A DNA stretch of 64,000 nt. Source: Anthoceros angustus. Lineage: Eukaryota; Streptophyta; Anthocerotopsida; Anthocerotales; Anthocerotaceae. The translations under genes and the position numbers were made by a program. The stretch covers positions 1,178,001-1,242,000 of the forward strand of contig VJWM01000011.1 in NCBI GenBank assembly GCA_010909165.1, in the 5' to 3' direction. Shown piece by piece: positions 1 to 9,721 of the stretch. Below the pieces are notes generated by a model that ran no database searches, was not told the origin of the DNA, and worked only from the letters and a program-made list of their open reading frames with translations. Positions within the stretch are counted from its first letter, which is position 1; each line of letters opens with the position of its first letter.

Positions 1-30
1 GAGTAAAATCTGGCGTGGCATGGATGTGGA

Positions 31-726
31 GTGGCATGGAAATGGAAGCTCCGGAATAGGACTACGCAGCTGCTCGGATATAAAAGGACGGGATTCAGAC
101 TATACCAAGCTTGCCAAACTTGCAACACAACCTTGCAAAATGGAAGCTGGTGCAAAAAATGCGGGAAGGATACTGTTGGTCTGCTTCTCTATCGATTGGA
201 GATATTGGTTGCAGATTTTACAATGCAGTACATGGCAACTGCGTTCAGGGGAGCTCGAGATCTGCTGCGACTACACCCCGAAGAGTTCAGTTCCTTACAA
301 GTGCAAGGGAAGGAGAGGCCAGTCTTAGATTGCATGGTAGGGAAGCACTTCAATTGCATGTTCTCGCTCCAAGCACCCAGTGATAGGCACGGGGCTTCCC
401 TTATCATTGACCGGGTAGATGCGCCCTTCATCCAGGAGTTGTTTCCAGACTGCTTAAGGGATTCACTTGTAACTCTCCCGCGGCATAGCGTGTTGCACAC
501 TCCTTACCAGCCCAATGATTATGATAGTTGTGATTCAGGAAGCCAACACACTCAGTCCAGCAAGTTGGCAAGTCCACGGGACATTCCCGCAGCTGCAATT
601 GTGATTTTGTGCTCTGCTGTGTCAGCAATTGGGGGCATTGTTTTCGTTTCTGTTCCACCTCTAGTTTTGACTGTGATTCTTAGTATCATGCTAGGAACTG
701 TGGTCTTCGTTCTCCTTGTAATGTAG
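31..726 (+). CDS. RPA1 C-terminal OB/zinc-ribbon-like protein with C-terminal hydrophobic tail
   Basis: 231-residue open frame; an in-frame stop lies at 4-6, so it is either a complete small gene or an exon starting at 7-30. Residues 26-45 contain CQTC and CKKC, a four-cysteine ribbon. The following stretch (YRLEILVADFT, then ATAFRGARDLL) resembles the C-terminal ssDNA-binding OB fold of replication protein A large subunit, where the same ribbon is inserted. RPA1 binds single-stranded DNA in replication, repair and recombination. Oddly, the last ~45 residues are two hydrophobic segments of membrane-helix type, not expected in RPA. The protein is far shorter than RPA1 (about 600+ aa) and lacks the upstream OB folds. 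It may be a gene fragment captured by a transposon (a MULE lies next to it) or the end of a gene outside the window. Confidence 0.45.
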   Translation: MAWKWKLRNRTTQLLGYKRTGFRLYQACQTCNTTLQNGSWCKKCGKDTVGLLLYRLEILVADFTMQYMATAFRGARDLLRLHPEEFSSLQVQGKERPVLDCMVGKHFNCMFSLQAPSDRHGASLIIDRVDAPFIQELFPDCLRDSLVTLPRHSVLHTPYQPNDYDSCDSGSQHTQSSKLASPRDIPAAAIVILCSAVSAIGGIVFVSVPPLVLTVILSIMLGTVVFVLLVM

Positions 727-810
727 CATGGGTGCCCACCAACTAAGATGTCAACTGTGGGTTCTGAGGAGCTAAAACAAAATTGCTACGTTTGAGCTCA
801 AACAAAATTG

Positions 811-2518
811 TCACGTTTCGGCCAACACATCTATATCCGGTTGCAACCCTACTGCTAATTGGACAAAGTTCTTAGGTCTACGTACTACAGACAGTTTCCA
901 TGTTTGAACTGCCGGAACATCAATTTCTAATCTTGGGACACTTCTCGTTCTCTCTCTTCTAGGTCCCGTTTCCCAAAAGGGCCTTTTTCGTTTGAAAGAA
1001 TTGTCTGTATGTGTCGGATCGTGTTCTAGAATTGGTGTTCGATGCAGCTGGTGAAGGTCAAGATCAGCTCCCAAACCTTCGACCTGTCTTGCTAAGTGTC
1101 CCATCATAGCAGCAACATGGCTTTCTAACTGAGGCCACTTATGGACCATTCCCGTAATCTCTGCCCAGCTAGCATCCATGGACCGCACACCCTATTTTGG
1201 GCACCACACTTGGGGCCCGTCTTCAAAAACATTTACTGTAGGCTCCTCATAACATGGTGCCTGCATGACTTGACTTGCCAAATTGATACTATCAATTCCA
1301 TGTTCCTTCGACATAATCATGAATTTGTGCACAAGTATTTGTGTGGCCGTAATCTGGTTTAACATCAGCAAGACCTTGACTTGATGTTTGCACACAAATC
1401 CATTCAACTCTTGTTTGCAGTTGCAAGCAGCCCACTGCCTTCCTCCATGCAGAACCTCGTACTCCACTACCGACCTGTTAAGTGGCTTCTGACTTTTAAC
1501 ATAGGCTGAAGAATTATCCACTGTCGGGAGTGTGACATCAACATTTGAAATTTGAAGTGCCTTGGCAATAGCATGCTGCACAAGCCTCTCTAATTTGGTG
1601 TTGTAAACCATATTCAGCAACCTGCACTGTGATTGGAACCAAAAATGCCGATTGACTTCATCCAAGAACATGTAGCAACCACTCTAAACGTCTACATGTA
1701 AGTCGCTTCTTGGTTAGAAGACACCTAAATTTCAAATGCTGGTGGTAGGCTTCTATGCTGTTGTTGCAGTCTTGGCCAGCATGTGGGACTTCTTGAGCTG
1801 CTTTTATCCACATGGGCATGTTTTGCCCTCATTGCCGCTTAAAATATGTCACAAATCCAGGCTCCGTTATTGCATATGAGGAGTAGAATGCATCAAGCTC
1901 TTCCACAGCGTTCTCCATAGCACAACCCTGCTCATCCATATACATGATTTTACCAAGTGTGCCCATCATGTCCCCTCTCCTCACTCTATTTTTCACCTTC
2001 TTTATGAGTTGTCTCAACCAGGCACGCCGCACATGCTACAAACACAAGAACACCAGCATGTTAGAGCCGAATACTTGTCGTATAGCATTGATCTCGGCTT
2101 GCCAATCGTCCACCAAGAAGGCGTTGGGCTTCCAAGCCTGAATAGCCTTCACCATGACCTACTTTAAAGCCCCCAACCATGCACTAATACTCTCAGAAGT
2201 GCCTCTGTCAGAAATGATCCATGCCGTCGGCAGCCCGTTCATGTGGTCATCGAAGACCAACAATGTGAAAAACTGAAATTTCCACTTATTAGTCCCGGAA
2301 GTGGCATCCATAGAAACAATCGAGTTATGGCCCCACCTCAACATAGATGAGTGCTGAAATGTTGTTTGAATACCTATTGTAAAGTGACACACGTCTGTAG
2401 ACTCACAACTGAAAGAAGAAAAGAAAATCTCATGAAAATCATGAGAAGAATGCAAAGTTATGAGATAAACAGGCACTTCAAAGAAATCCAGCATCCTCCC
2501 GAACCCATCGGCGGGCAT
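811..2518 (-). pseudogene. Decayed MULE-family transposase with SWIM zinc finger
   Basis: Read on the minus strand, homology runs through several frames. About 2518-2160 carries the start of the MULE transposase core (SMDATSGTNKWKFQ, then TAWIISDRG). Near 2100-2060 is the second acidic block (FLVDDWQAEINAI) followed by a CLxH-like step and HVRRAW. Near 1790-1740 is the third block (SIEAYHQHLK). About 1430-1370 encodes a SWIM finger, CNCKQELNGFVCKH, with the CxC...CxH pattern, followed by a charged tail ending near 811. MULE transposases are DDE-type cut-and-paste enzymes, and many plant copies end with a SWIM domain. Stops and frame changes separate the blocks, so this copy is dead as it stands. 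No clear terminal inverted repeats were paired by eye. Confidence 0.75.
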
Positions 2519-3460
2519 GCATCTGTCCTTGGTGAACCCTGAGTAGACATAATTACACGAATTGTGAGAACATTTGGATGCCGTTGCCCACAGAGTTAGA
2601 AAATGTGGCTCTCACATGAACACAGCCAGACATTCACACAAAGGACACGATACACACGCAGGACTCTAAGGCTCAAATCAGGCATTATCACCATTCTCAC
2701 CACGCCCATCTGACAATCACCCACCTCCTTTAGCGGCCGATCTTCCAGCTTCATCGGCGGACGTTCATCTAGCTCCTTCAGCGCCCGGTCATCGTCCTTC
2801 ATTGAGACGCGTTCCCTGTCCCGTGAACATGTTTGTTTGTGCAAACTTGTGATTAGGGCACGCTTCGCTTCGAGTTTGAAATGGAACTTAAGCCGACGTT
2901 GAAAAGGATTCCATGGCGCTGTCCATGTTGCACAAACCGGTGCCGGGAGCCGCGGGTTGCCGCATACGATACGGGATGCGCTCATACGCATATTTATACA
3001 TGCATGGTCATATGGACATGGCATGGCGGTCATGCCACAAGGGAGGCCGGGGCGGTGGGGCCCACCTCCTCGGGAGAAGTGCGCCTTACTTTGAGGAGGA
3101 TTAGCTGCGCCATACAGGCTGCCATCGTATTTTGCAACACACACGACAACCCCACAGCACAACCCGATATGCACCCACAATACCGTTACAAACCCTTGCA
3201 CAACCCCAAAGATGCACCTACGATCACCGTTATAAACCCTCGCTTCCCAACAATCTTTTGTCATGGCTTTCACCGCTAAGTGAGTTTGAGGATACCGTCT
3301 TCACTTTGCCACCAGCCTCATGCAACGCTAGCCTTAGATCGTTCAACAGGTGTATACTCTTGCCGACATCTCCGGTCTTCCACCGTAAACGTGCACCTTC
3401 TCTCCGTGTTCTATCCTCAGGCCGGCTTCTTCCATGCACTCGTAATCTCAACTCATCCAC
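2519..3460. other. Intergenic, no supported gene; outer part of a degenerate inverted arm
   Basis: Open frames overlap on both strands without recognisable domains. About 3120-3175 resembles the reverse complement of about 5335-5395 (shared core around tcgtattttgc and cacaacc), so this stretch is probably the outer part of a large imperfect inverted repeat. Confidence 0.4.
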
Positions 3461-3462
3461 TT

Positions 3463-3580
3463 CCTTGATGCAGTCCCACAATGAGGTTGTGATGTACCGC
3501 AGTGACTTAATCGCGGTGCAGAGTATGAATCGAGCATCAAGCCTAAACAAACCAAACCAAAGACAAACAGATTAACATGG
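3463..3580 (+). repeat. Left arm of imperfect inverted repeat
   Basis: Contains ccacaatgaggttgtgatgta and, further on, aaccaaagacaaacagatta. Their near-exact reverse complements occur at about 5300-5330 and 5210-5246 in mirror order. The arms enclose a G-rich minisatellite and a tandem duplication. Confidence 0.6.
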
Positions 3581-3784
3581 AGCGGAAGCCAAGAGCGAGA
3601 TCTGAAGGCAGCGGGAAGTGGAAGGCAGGAGCGATATGAAGGCAGCAGGAAGTGGAAGGCAAGAGCGATCTGAAGGTAGCGGGAGCGGAATCCAGGAGCG
3701 GGGATCGGCTCGGGATGGGGGCGCAAGGGATGGGGAACAGGATGGTGGGCGGGGTGGGGCATGGGCAAGCATCCAGGTGGGTAG

Positions 3785-4022
3785 GGACAGGAGGTGCGTG
3801 TGGCGGGAGGGCGTGAGGACGGGAGGCGCGGACGCGGGAGGCGCGGGACGGGAGGGCGCGGACGGGAGGGCGCATGGACGCTGGGAGGGCGCGGACGCGG
3901 GAGGGCGCGGACGGGAGGGCGATGGACGCGGGAGGGCGCATGGGAGGGCGCGGGAGGGCGTGAGGACGGGAGGGCGCGGGAGGGCGCGGACGCTGGGAGG
4001 CGCGGGAGGAAGGCCGCGAGCG
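3785..4022. repeat. G-rich minisatellite (GGGAGGGCGCGGACG type)
   Basis: About 240 bp of degenerate tandem units built on gggagggcgcggacg, very rich in G on the plus strand and with many GGG runs. It opens long proline/arginine-rich frames on both strands that are repeat artefacts rather than genes. It sits at the centre of the inverted-arm block. Confidence 0.85.
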
Positions 4023-4964
4023 CGGGGATAGGGGTAACCTCCTGAAATGTGCTGGTCTACAGCCCCTTCAGCTCCCCCCACGGATTTGTATAGAGCTCAA
4101 CTTCTGCTCCAAGGAAGCCAAGACCCTGATTGCCAAAATCCTCCAAAGATATAGACTTGCCGTGTCTTCTTGTAAAGAGAAAGAGAAGCATGCCCCATTC
4201 CTGACAACGTGGGTAGCAATGCTGAATAGGAAGTTGCACCAATCGAGAGGACTAACCGAAACTTGCCACTGCACCAGCATTGGCATGCTTCATGCTGTAT
4301 TGCTGTCCGGGTTGGGTATCGTGCTAATTTGCGAAACAAGCCAATGAAGGAGTCCAAGCTACACAAGGTGAGTAACAATCTCAACAAATTCCTCATTTAC
4401 GAAGCATTCATCACGGGCAGCTGCAAGCTTGGTAGCAGTTAAGTTTGGCAGCCCTCAGCCCTCGGTTACAAATGTATGAGAGGCTGCACTAAGTACATAC
4501 AAGCCTTCAGAGACTTCACCAAACACAAACAAGCCTTCAATGATGACAAAACAAAGGCATCACAAAGTATACACTTTCTTCTTCTTCGGTCTTGAACGTT
4601 CTTCAATGCCCTTGAAACACACCAATCGGTTGGTCCCGTCATTCGGAACAAACTCCTCTAATACTGGTGTACTTCTTGAGGCCTCGTCAACCCGATTGTG
4701 CTGCAACCTCCCTAAAACGATGTTGTGCTTGTTCCATTATTGCGCAGACCTCAAACAAAATAGCAGGCTTGGCTTCCACAATGCTTGGAATACCCATGCA
4801 AATTGCATCCAAGTCTCGACGTCATTTCAGCTTCAACTCCTCCAAGCTACCTAGGTCTTCGAATCCTTCCGATAGAAACTTGCAGCACATTTGAAGCCTT
4901 CACCAGAAATGAAATCTACTACTCTACTCCATGGAATGTAGGCAATCTTCAAATCCTTCAGAAC

Positions 4965-5250
4965 CTGCCAAGTTAGATTGTCGGTGCAGAATTGACCAAG
5001 CCTTGGAAATTGCACCTGCTGTGGGCACTCCATGGACGAAGCACGCTTGGCGGCCAGAATGCTTGGTTTAGGTTAATCTGTTTGTCTTTGGTTTGATTTG
5101 TTTGAAACTGCCAAGTTAGATTGTCGGTGCAGAATTGACCAAGCCTTGGAAATTGCACCTTCTGTGGGCACTCCATGGACGAAGCACGCTTGGCGGCCAA
5201 AATGCTTGGTTTAGGTTAATCTGTTTGTCTTTGGTTTGATTTGTTTGAAA
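4965..5250 (+). repeat. 143-bp unit in two direct tandem copies
   Basis: Copy 1 is 4965-5107 and copy 2 is 5108-5250. They begin ctgccaagttagattgtcgg and end ggtttgatttgtttgaaa, and differ by only a few bases. The 3' end of the unit is the inverted partner of 3541-3576, which suggests a recent local duplication of a repeat terminus. Confidence 0.9.
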
Positions 5251-5395
5251 CAGCTCGCGCTCAGTTCATACTCCCCGCGCATGGTTCTAAAATTAAGCAT
5301 GGTTTACATCACAACCTCGTTGTGGTGTGGGTGCGCATACTGGGGTTGTGCCGTGAGGTTGTGGCATGCGTGCTCGGCAAAATACGACAGTGACA
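5208..5395 (-). repeat. Right arm of imperfect inverted repeat
   Basis: Mirror of 3120-3580. It contains gtttgtctttggtttg (5224-5239) and tacatcacaacctcgttgtgg (about 5305-5325), matched in reverse complement on the left arm. Similarity fades outward, beyond about 5500. Confidence 0.6.
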
Positions 5396-5689
5396 TGCCC
5401 TGTATGGACCGCTACATGGTGTTATGTTCAGTGTATACCATGATGAGAGAGAATCGTGATGGGCAAGGCATGCCATGCCATGCTAGATTTTACACGCGTG
5501 AAGCATTGATTGCTTCGGAGATTGAGATGAGATTGAGATGCAGGCGCTATGGTGAAGGGTGTGTTGCCTATATCATTCACAAAGCCGGGGAAAGATGTTT
5601 ATTGAAGTCCACAAAGGATAAAACTTCGTTTCTTATAAGCCCCATAATTACGTGGTACGTAAAAAATGTGGAAGGTTCATAGAATTTTA

Positions 5690-6900
5690 CGATGTTTTTT
5701 TTTGTGTATCTACTATAGATATCCTGTAAAATGATCTAACGAACCCTGTAAAATACGTAAATAAAATTATCAAAATAAATAATCAATAATTGTACTTGGC
5801 ATAACGAGGAAACTCTACTTCTACTCAAAATTCTAACCTTCTAACCGAAGTCATACCAAGGTCTAAGACATCATTTTGTAAGCCATAGCCAAATAGTCAT
5901 CATGTTCCATGAAAGAACCAAGTTGTTGCTCCTCTTCTTCATCATTTCCTTCAAGGGTCTCTTCTACAACATATTGTGATATTGCAGAATGGGAGTGGGT
6001 GGGAACCGGAGTGCACTGGGAGTGGGTGGGAACATGAGTGCACGGAAACTAGAGTGCCCGACAATAATGAGTAAAGGAGCGAGTAAAATCAAGAACAAGT
6101 ATAAAGAAAGGTAAAGAAAAAAAAGAAATATAATAAAAATACAAAGAAATTATGGAACGGGTGTGTCAAATTTATCATGCTACTGGAATGTACGCCTAAA
6201 GAACAAAAGAAGCGTTTTGTACGTTAAAAAATTATAAAAAACGTAAGAGTTATTCTTCGTAACTATGAAGAGCCCTTCCTTGGGTACCGTTTAAGTTGGA
6301 ATTGAGCATGGTTTCTGCGGATTATGAGGAGTTCGAAGACCCGCGTAAGACGAATGATGACAAGACCAGTTACATGTATGGAGGGCCAGATTACCAGTAA
6401 TGAGACAGTCATACACGGACATGAGACATTTTATTGAACTGTTTCAGTGGAGTTTGCTCAAACGAAGGCAAAGCCGACTGTGCTAAAAAAAAAAGCATGT
6501 GCACGTTCGACTCCTTAGTCTTCACCCCCCTCCCAAACCATAACTAACAAGCCAAATCGTTTTCACCGACAGCTACCTTCACCTCTGGACGATCTACATG
6601 AAACAAGGAGACAAGGCCTGGTCGAGCAACTTCCACAGTTCTCGAAGCACTCCCGGCGCCGTTTAACATTTCCACCTCGGAAATTGACAGGCTTCAACAT
6701 GCTGATTTGTAAAGCTGTGCTCATATCTGCAAGGGCATCTCCCGGAAAAATAGGGCGACAACCTGCGCCATCAGCACAAGAACCTAAGACCCTAAACACG
6801 AAGACCTTACTTTCCACCTCGCGGTGTCAAGACACAGGAGAGAAAAATCTGTCACAACCTCGCATACACTGCTGACTGACCGATGGAAAATATACCTCCA
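5690..6900. other. AT-rich intergenic region without a supported gene
   Basis: No frame carries a recognisable domain. A short direct repeat of ggagtgggtgggaac lies at about 5990-6035. The distal part is presumably 3' flank of the H2A.X gene. Confidence 0.5.
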
Positions 6901-6981
6901 CAGACCAGATAATCAATTATGGGTAGTACAGTTAGATGGGAGATGGGTATGTACAGAACTGCTTGCAAAACTTATGCACAC

Positions 6982-7554
6982 CTAGAACTCCTGAGATGCG
7001 CTCCCGATGTCGCCCTTGCCAGTCTTCGTCTTCTTGGGCAGCAGCACAGCATGGATATTAGGCAGCACGCCCCCGCTGGCAATTGTGACGGTCCCCAGAA
7101 GCTTACCCAGCTCCTCGTCGTTCCTCACCGCCAGCTGAATATGGCGGGGGACAATTCTAGTCTTCTTGTTATCTCGAGCGGCATTTCCGGCCAGCTCCAG
7201 CACCTACATCACAAAGAGGCACATTAGCGAATTTACAGTAACCTCTTGTAACATAGAGGTACCTTGCTTACGTACAAACTCATGCTCAGTTCTACCCTAA
7301 CAATGACCCCGAGACAGCAACGCCGTCCGCTAGGTCACACAGACAAGGACCCTCACCTCAGCAGCAAGGTACTCCAAAACAGCCGCCAGATAGACAGGCG
7401 CTCCCGCACCAACACGCTCAGCGTACTTGCCGGCCTTCAGGAACCTGGCAATCCTGCCGACAGGAAACTGCAGGCCAGCCTTAGAGGAGCGGGAGACAGG
7501 CTTGGAGCCCTTGGTCTTGCCCCGTCCACCGCCGCCACCACCGGTAGAACTCAT
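6982..7554 (-). CDS. H2A.X: Histone H2A.X
   Basis: Two exons, 7357-7554 and 6982-7203, with a 153-bp GT-AG intron; 139 aa. The N-tail is [16 protein letters not shown]. The core follows in order: [39 protein letters not shown], then after the intron [14 protein letters not shown] and the acidic-patch segment [10 protein letters not shown]. The C-terminus is SQEF, the SQ-E-hydrophobic motif phosphorylated by ATM/ATR kinases at DNA breaks, which identifies the H2A.X variant. The protein acts in nucleosomes in the nucleus. The intron is a feature of plant H2A variants and implies polyadenylated mRNA. The start is the only Met before the conserved tail. Upstream there is a TATA box and two E2F-type sites (7794-7890). 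Confidence 0.96.
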
Positions 7555-7793
7555 GGCTGCTCTTGCCTAGCTTGCAAACACCTTCAAACAAGCAGAACAA
7601 CATCTCAGCAAAGCGCAGCGGCGAGGAGCCGCTGAAAACTGGAACCGGAAAGCACACAAGTCGCATACGCTCGCAAACCCTTCCCGCCTTCCTCCTCACA
7701 GCAAAAACGCTAGGCAGATGCTCCGCAGAGACGCAGAGTGCAGAAATCGAGCGCACACGGAAACGGAATGAGAATTGATGGAGCAAAGGGCAG

Positions 7794-7890
7794 ACTATAT
7801 AGCACCTAACGCGACGTCGAAGCCGCTCTGTCGAGAGCAGGCGACGCTCCTCCTCCGCGCGCGAATGACCTACTGCAAAGAGCGGGCAAA
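7794..7890 (-). promoter_or_regulatory. H2A.X promoter: TATA box and two E2F-type sites
   Basis: On the minus strand a TATA element (ctatatag, 7795-7802) lies about 240 bp before the ATG. Two matches to the plant E2F consensus WTTSSCSS follow upstream: ATTCGCGC at 7859-7866 and TTTGCCCG at 7883-7890. This fits S-phase expression of a replication-linked histone. Function is inferred from motif and spacing only. Confidence 0.6.
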
Positions 7891-8229
7891 AGAGACCCCT
7901 CCTTGAAATGTCAGTGCTGTGAACCCCAGGTTAACAACTGGACCCCGAGTTGGGGCCCGCCATCCGATTTATAAGACCGCTCAGTTTGAAATTTTGGCTC
8001 CACACATGAACCTTCCGGACTTGGTAGTCAAATTCCAATGTGGGAAGCGACTTTATGTATTAGGAAAATATGTACAGGCAGTTGCAAGGGCCTTGGAACT
8101 TCTCAATGCGCTGGGGAATACTTCCTTTTTGGTGGTAAGTGCTTTCTCCTGCCGCTTATCCATTTCTCCAAGCCTCTTCATAACAATAAGAGGCTTGATC
8201 TTGGATGACAGCTTGCAGAGAAATGGCCT

Positions 8230-9434
8230 CTAAAGAAGCTGCCCTGTAATTGTGGTAGGAGCTGGATTCCTCTTTAGGACCACCAGAGCAAGTACAAGTA
8301 TGGTGAGCACCATGCAGGCTTTGAACGGCTTGTCCACAGGGTCACTGTTTCTGTCGCCAAACACCTTTCTGTCCACCACACCGAAGACACTGTTCACCAT
8401 GTCGATTAGAGTGTCCATCATGTCCCACACGGCGTTCTTCACACACAGCACTGCCATCAGCACGGGGTTGATTCGTGCTGTGCAGTCGGGACTTGCTGGT
8501 TCCATTGAGGGAAGTGCTGCAAAACGATAATGGGAGAAAGGGTAAGGTCATTTGCAAATAGAATACTGCTGTGCTGTGTTGTCACGATCAGCTAGGTAAG
8601 CACCTTCAAGCTGAGGGAGCCTCATTTGCTTGTTGCGCATAAGCTCCTGCACCTTGTCATTTTTCACAAATGCGTCCCAGATAGCGGGATCTCTGGCCAG
8701 TGACACCACCGCAGCCTGCGGGAGTAATGGTGCGTTAAGTGACAGGCAAGAAGGAACTATCGTGCCGCAAGCTCGAAGTCTAAACACGGAACGTACCTGC
8801 ACATCTGGATCTCTTTGAAGAAGGTCCACACACTGGTCCACTACAGAGGCCCCTCTTCTGGTCTGCGGATAAGCAAAAGCACGATCTGCTGATGAACCAG
8901 TCCAGTTCCTACTTAACTGCAGATCCTCAGCAGGCTCCTTGGATGCCACATCCTCATTCGAGTCCAGCACCTGTCCACCCGGGAAAACTCGACTGTCTTT
9001 TTGCTCTCTGAAACCGTCATCGTACTGACTGCAAAAACAAGACGACTTCATCAACAGCAGGCTTCCACTCGATGGACAGAGTCTCCCACGCTGCTGGTGC
9101 AAATGGATCCAGCAAAATGTTCAAAAAATGCAACTCACTTCTGCACGTAGTGTGTCTTGAGGTCAAGAGTCACTTCCTCAACCTCCTCCAGCGACGGAGC
9201 CTCCCGCAACCACGTTCCAGCTCCTTCCTGGCACAAATCGTACTCCTCCTCATCAATGTAGTAGCTTGGCTGTGGCTTCAAGAATCGGGAATTCGACTGA
9301 TTCTCCAAGCACCTCGACGAAGAAGCCGACTCCACGTACTCGGAGATCACAGCTCTGCCAGCACCCCCGGACATCACAGGTATACCACGGGACATCGCCT
9401 TTGCGACTGGATCGCTCGACAATCCCAAGAGCAT
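8230..9434 (-). CDS. Conserved plant protein with C-terminal membrane anchor (function unknown)
   Basis: Four exons rebuilt in frame: 9139-9434, 8797-9028, 8604-8715, 8230-8516 (308 aa). The N-terminal part has DPVAKAMSRGIPVMSGGAG and an acidic patch (IDEEEYDLCQEG). The middle has VVDQCVDLLQRDPDVQ, joined after a splice to AAVVSLARDPAIWDAFVKND. The end is a hydrophobic helix (ACMVLTILVLALVVL) followed by KRN and a short tail, typical of a tail-anchored or single-pass membrane protein. It resembles a plant family of unknown function, possibly UCP012943, but I am not sure of that name. No catalytic motif is visible. The start codon is the most upstream in-frame ATG. The gene is divergent from the DUF3598 gene, with ~290 bp between start codons. 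Confidence 0.8.
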
Positions 9435-9721
9435 GCATTCTCAAGCCATCACACTGTCCAGCACGGCGCGTGAAGAGAGTGAAAACGATTCTGGCAGGGC
9501 GTGAAGTCCAGCCAAGCCTGAGTCGTGAACGCACTCGGCACCCAGCACTCGAGATCCGCCTGAACCATTTGCCTCCGCTGCCCGTTGCACTCCGTGATGT
9601 CTTTTAGGGCTTCGCTGGCTCAGCGAGACGCGTGTGGAAACGTTTTCTGTGCAGACTGTAATAGAATGCCTCTCGCTCACAGTCGACGGAGGCGAGGCGG
9701 TGGCTGGTTGGAGCTCCGGCG

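Noticed and set aside
3543-4081. Long proline/arginine/alanine-rich frames on both strands
   Set aside because: They arise from the GC-rich minisatellite; no domain, and every frame is open for compositional reasons.
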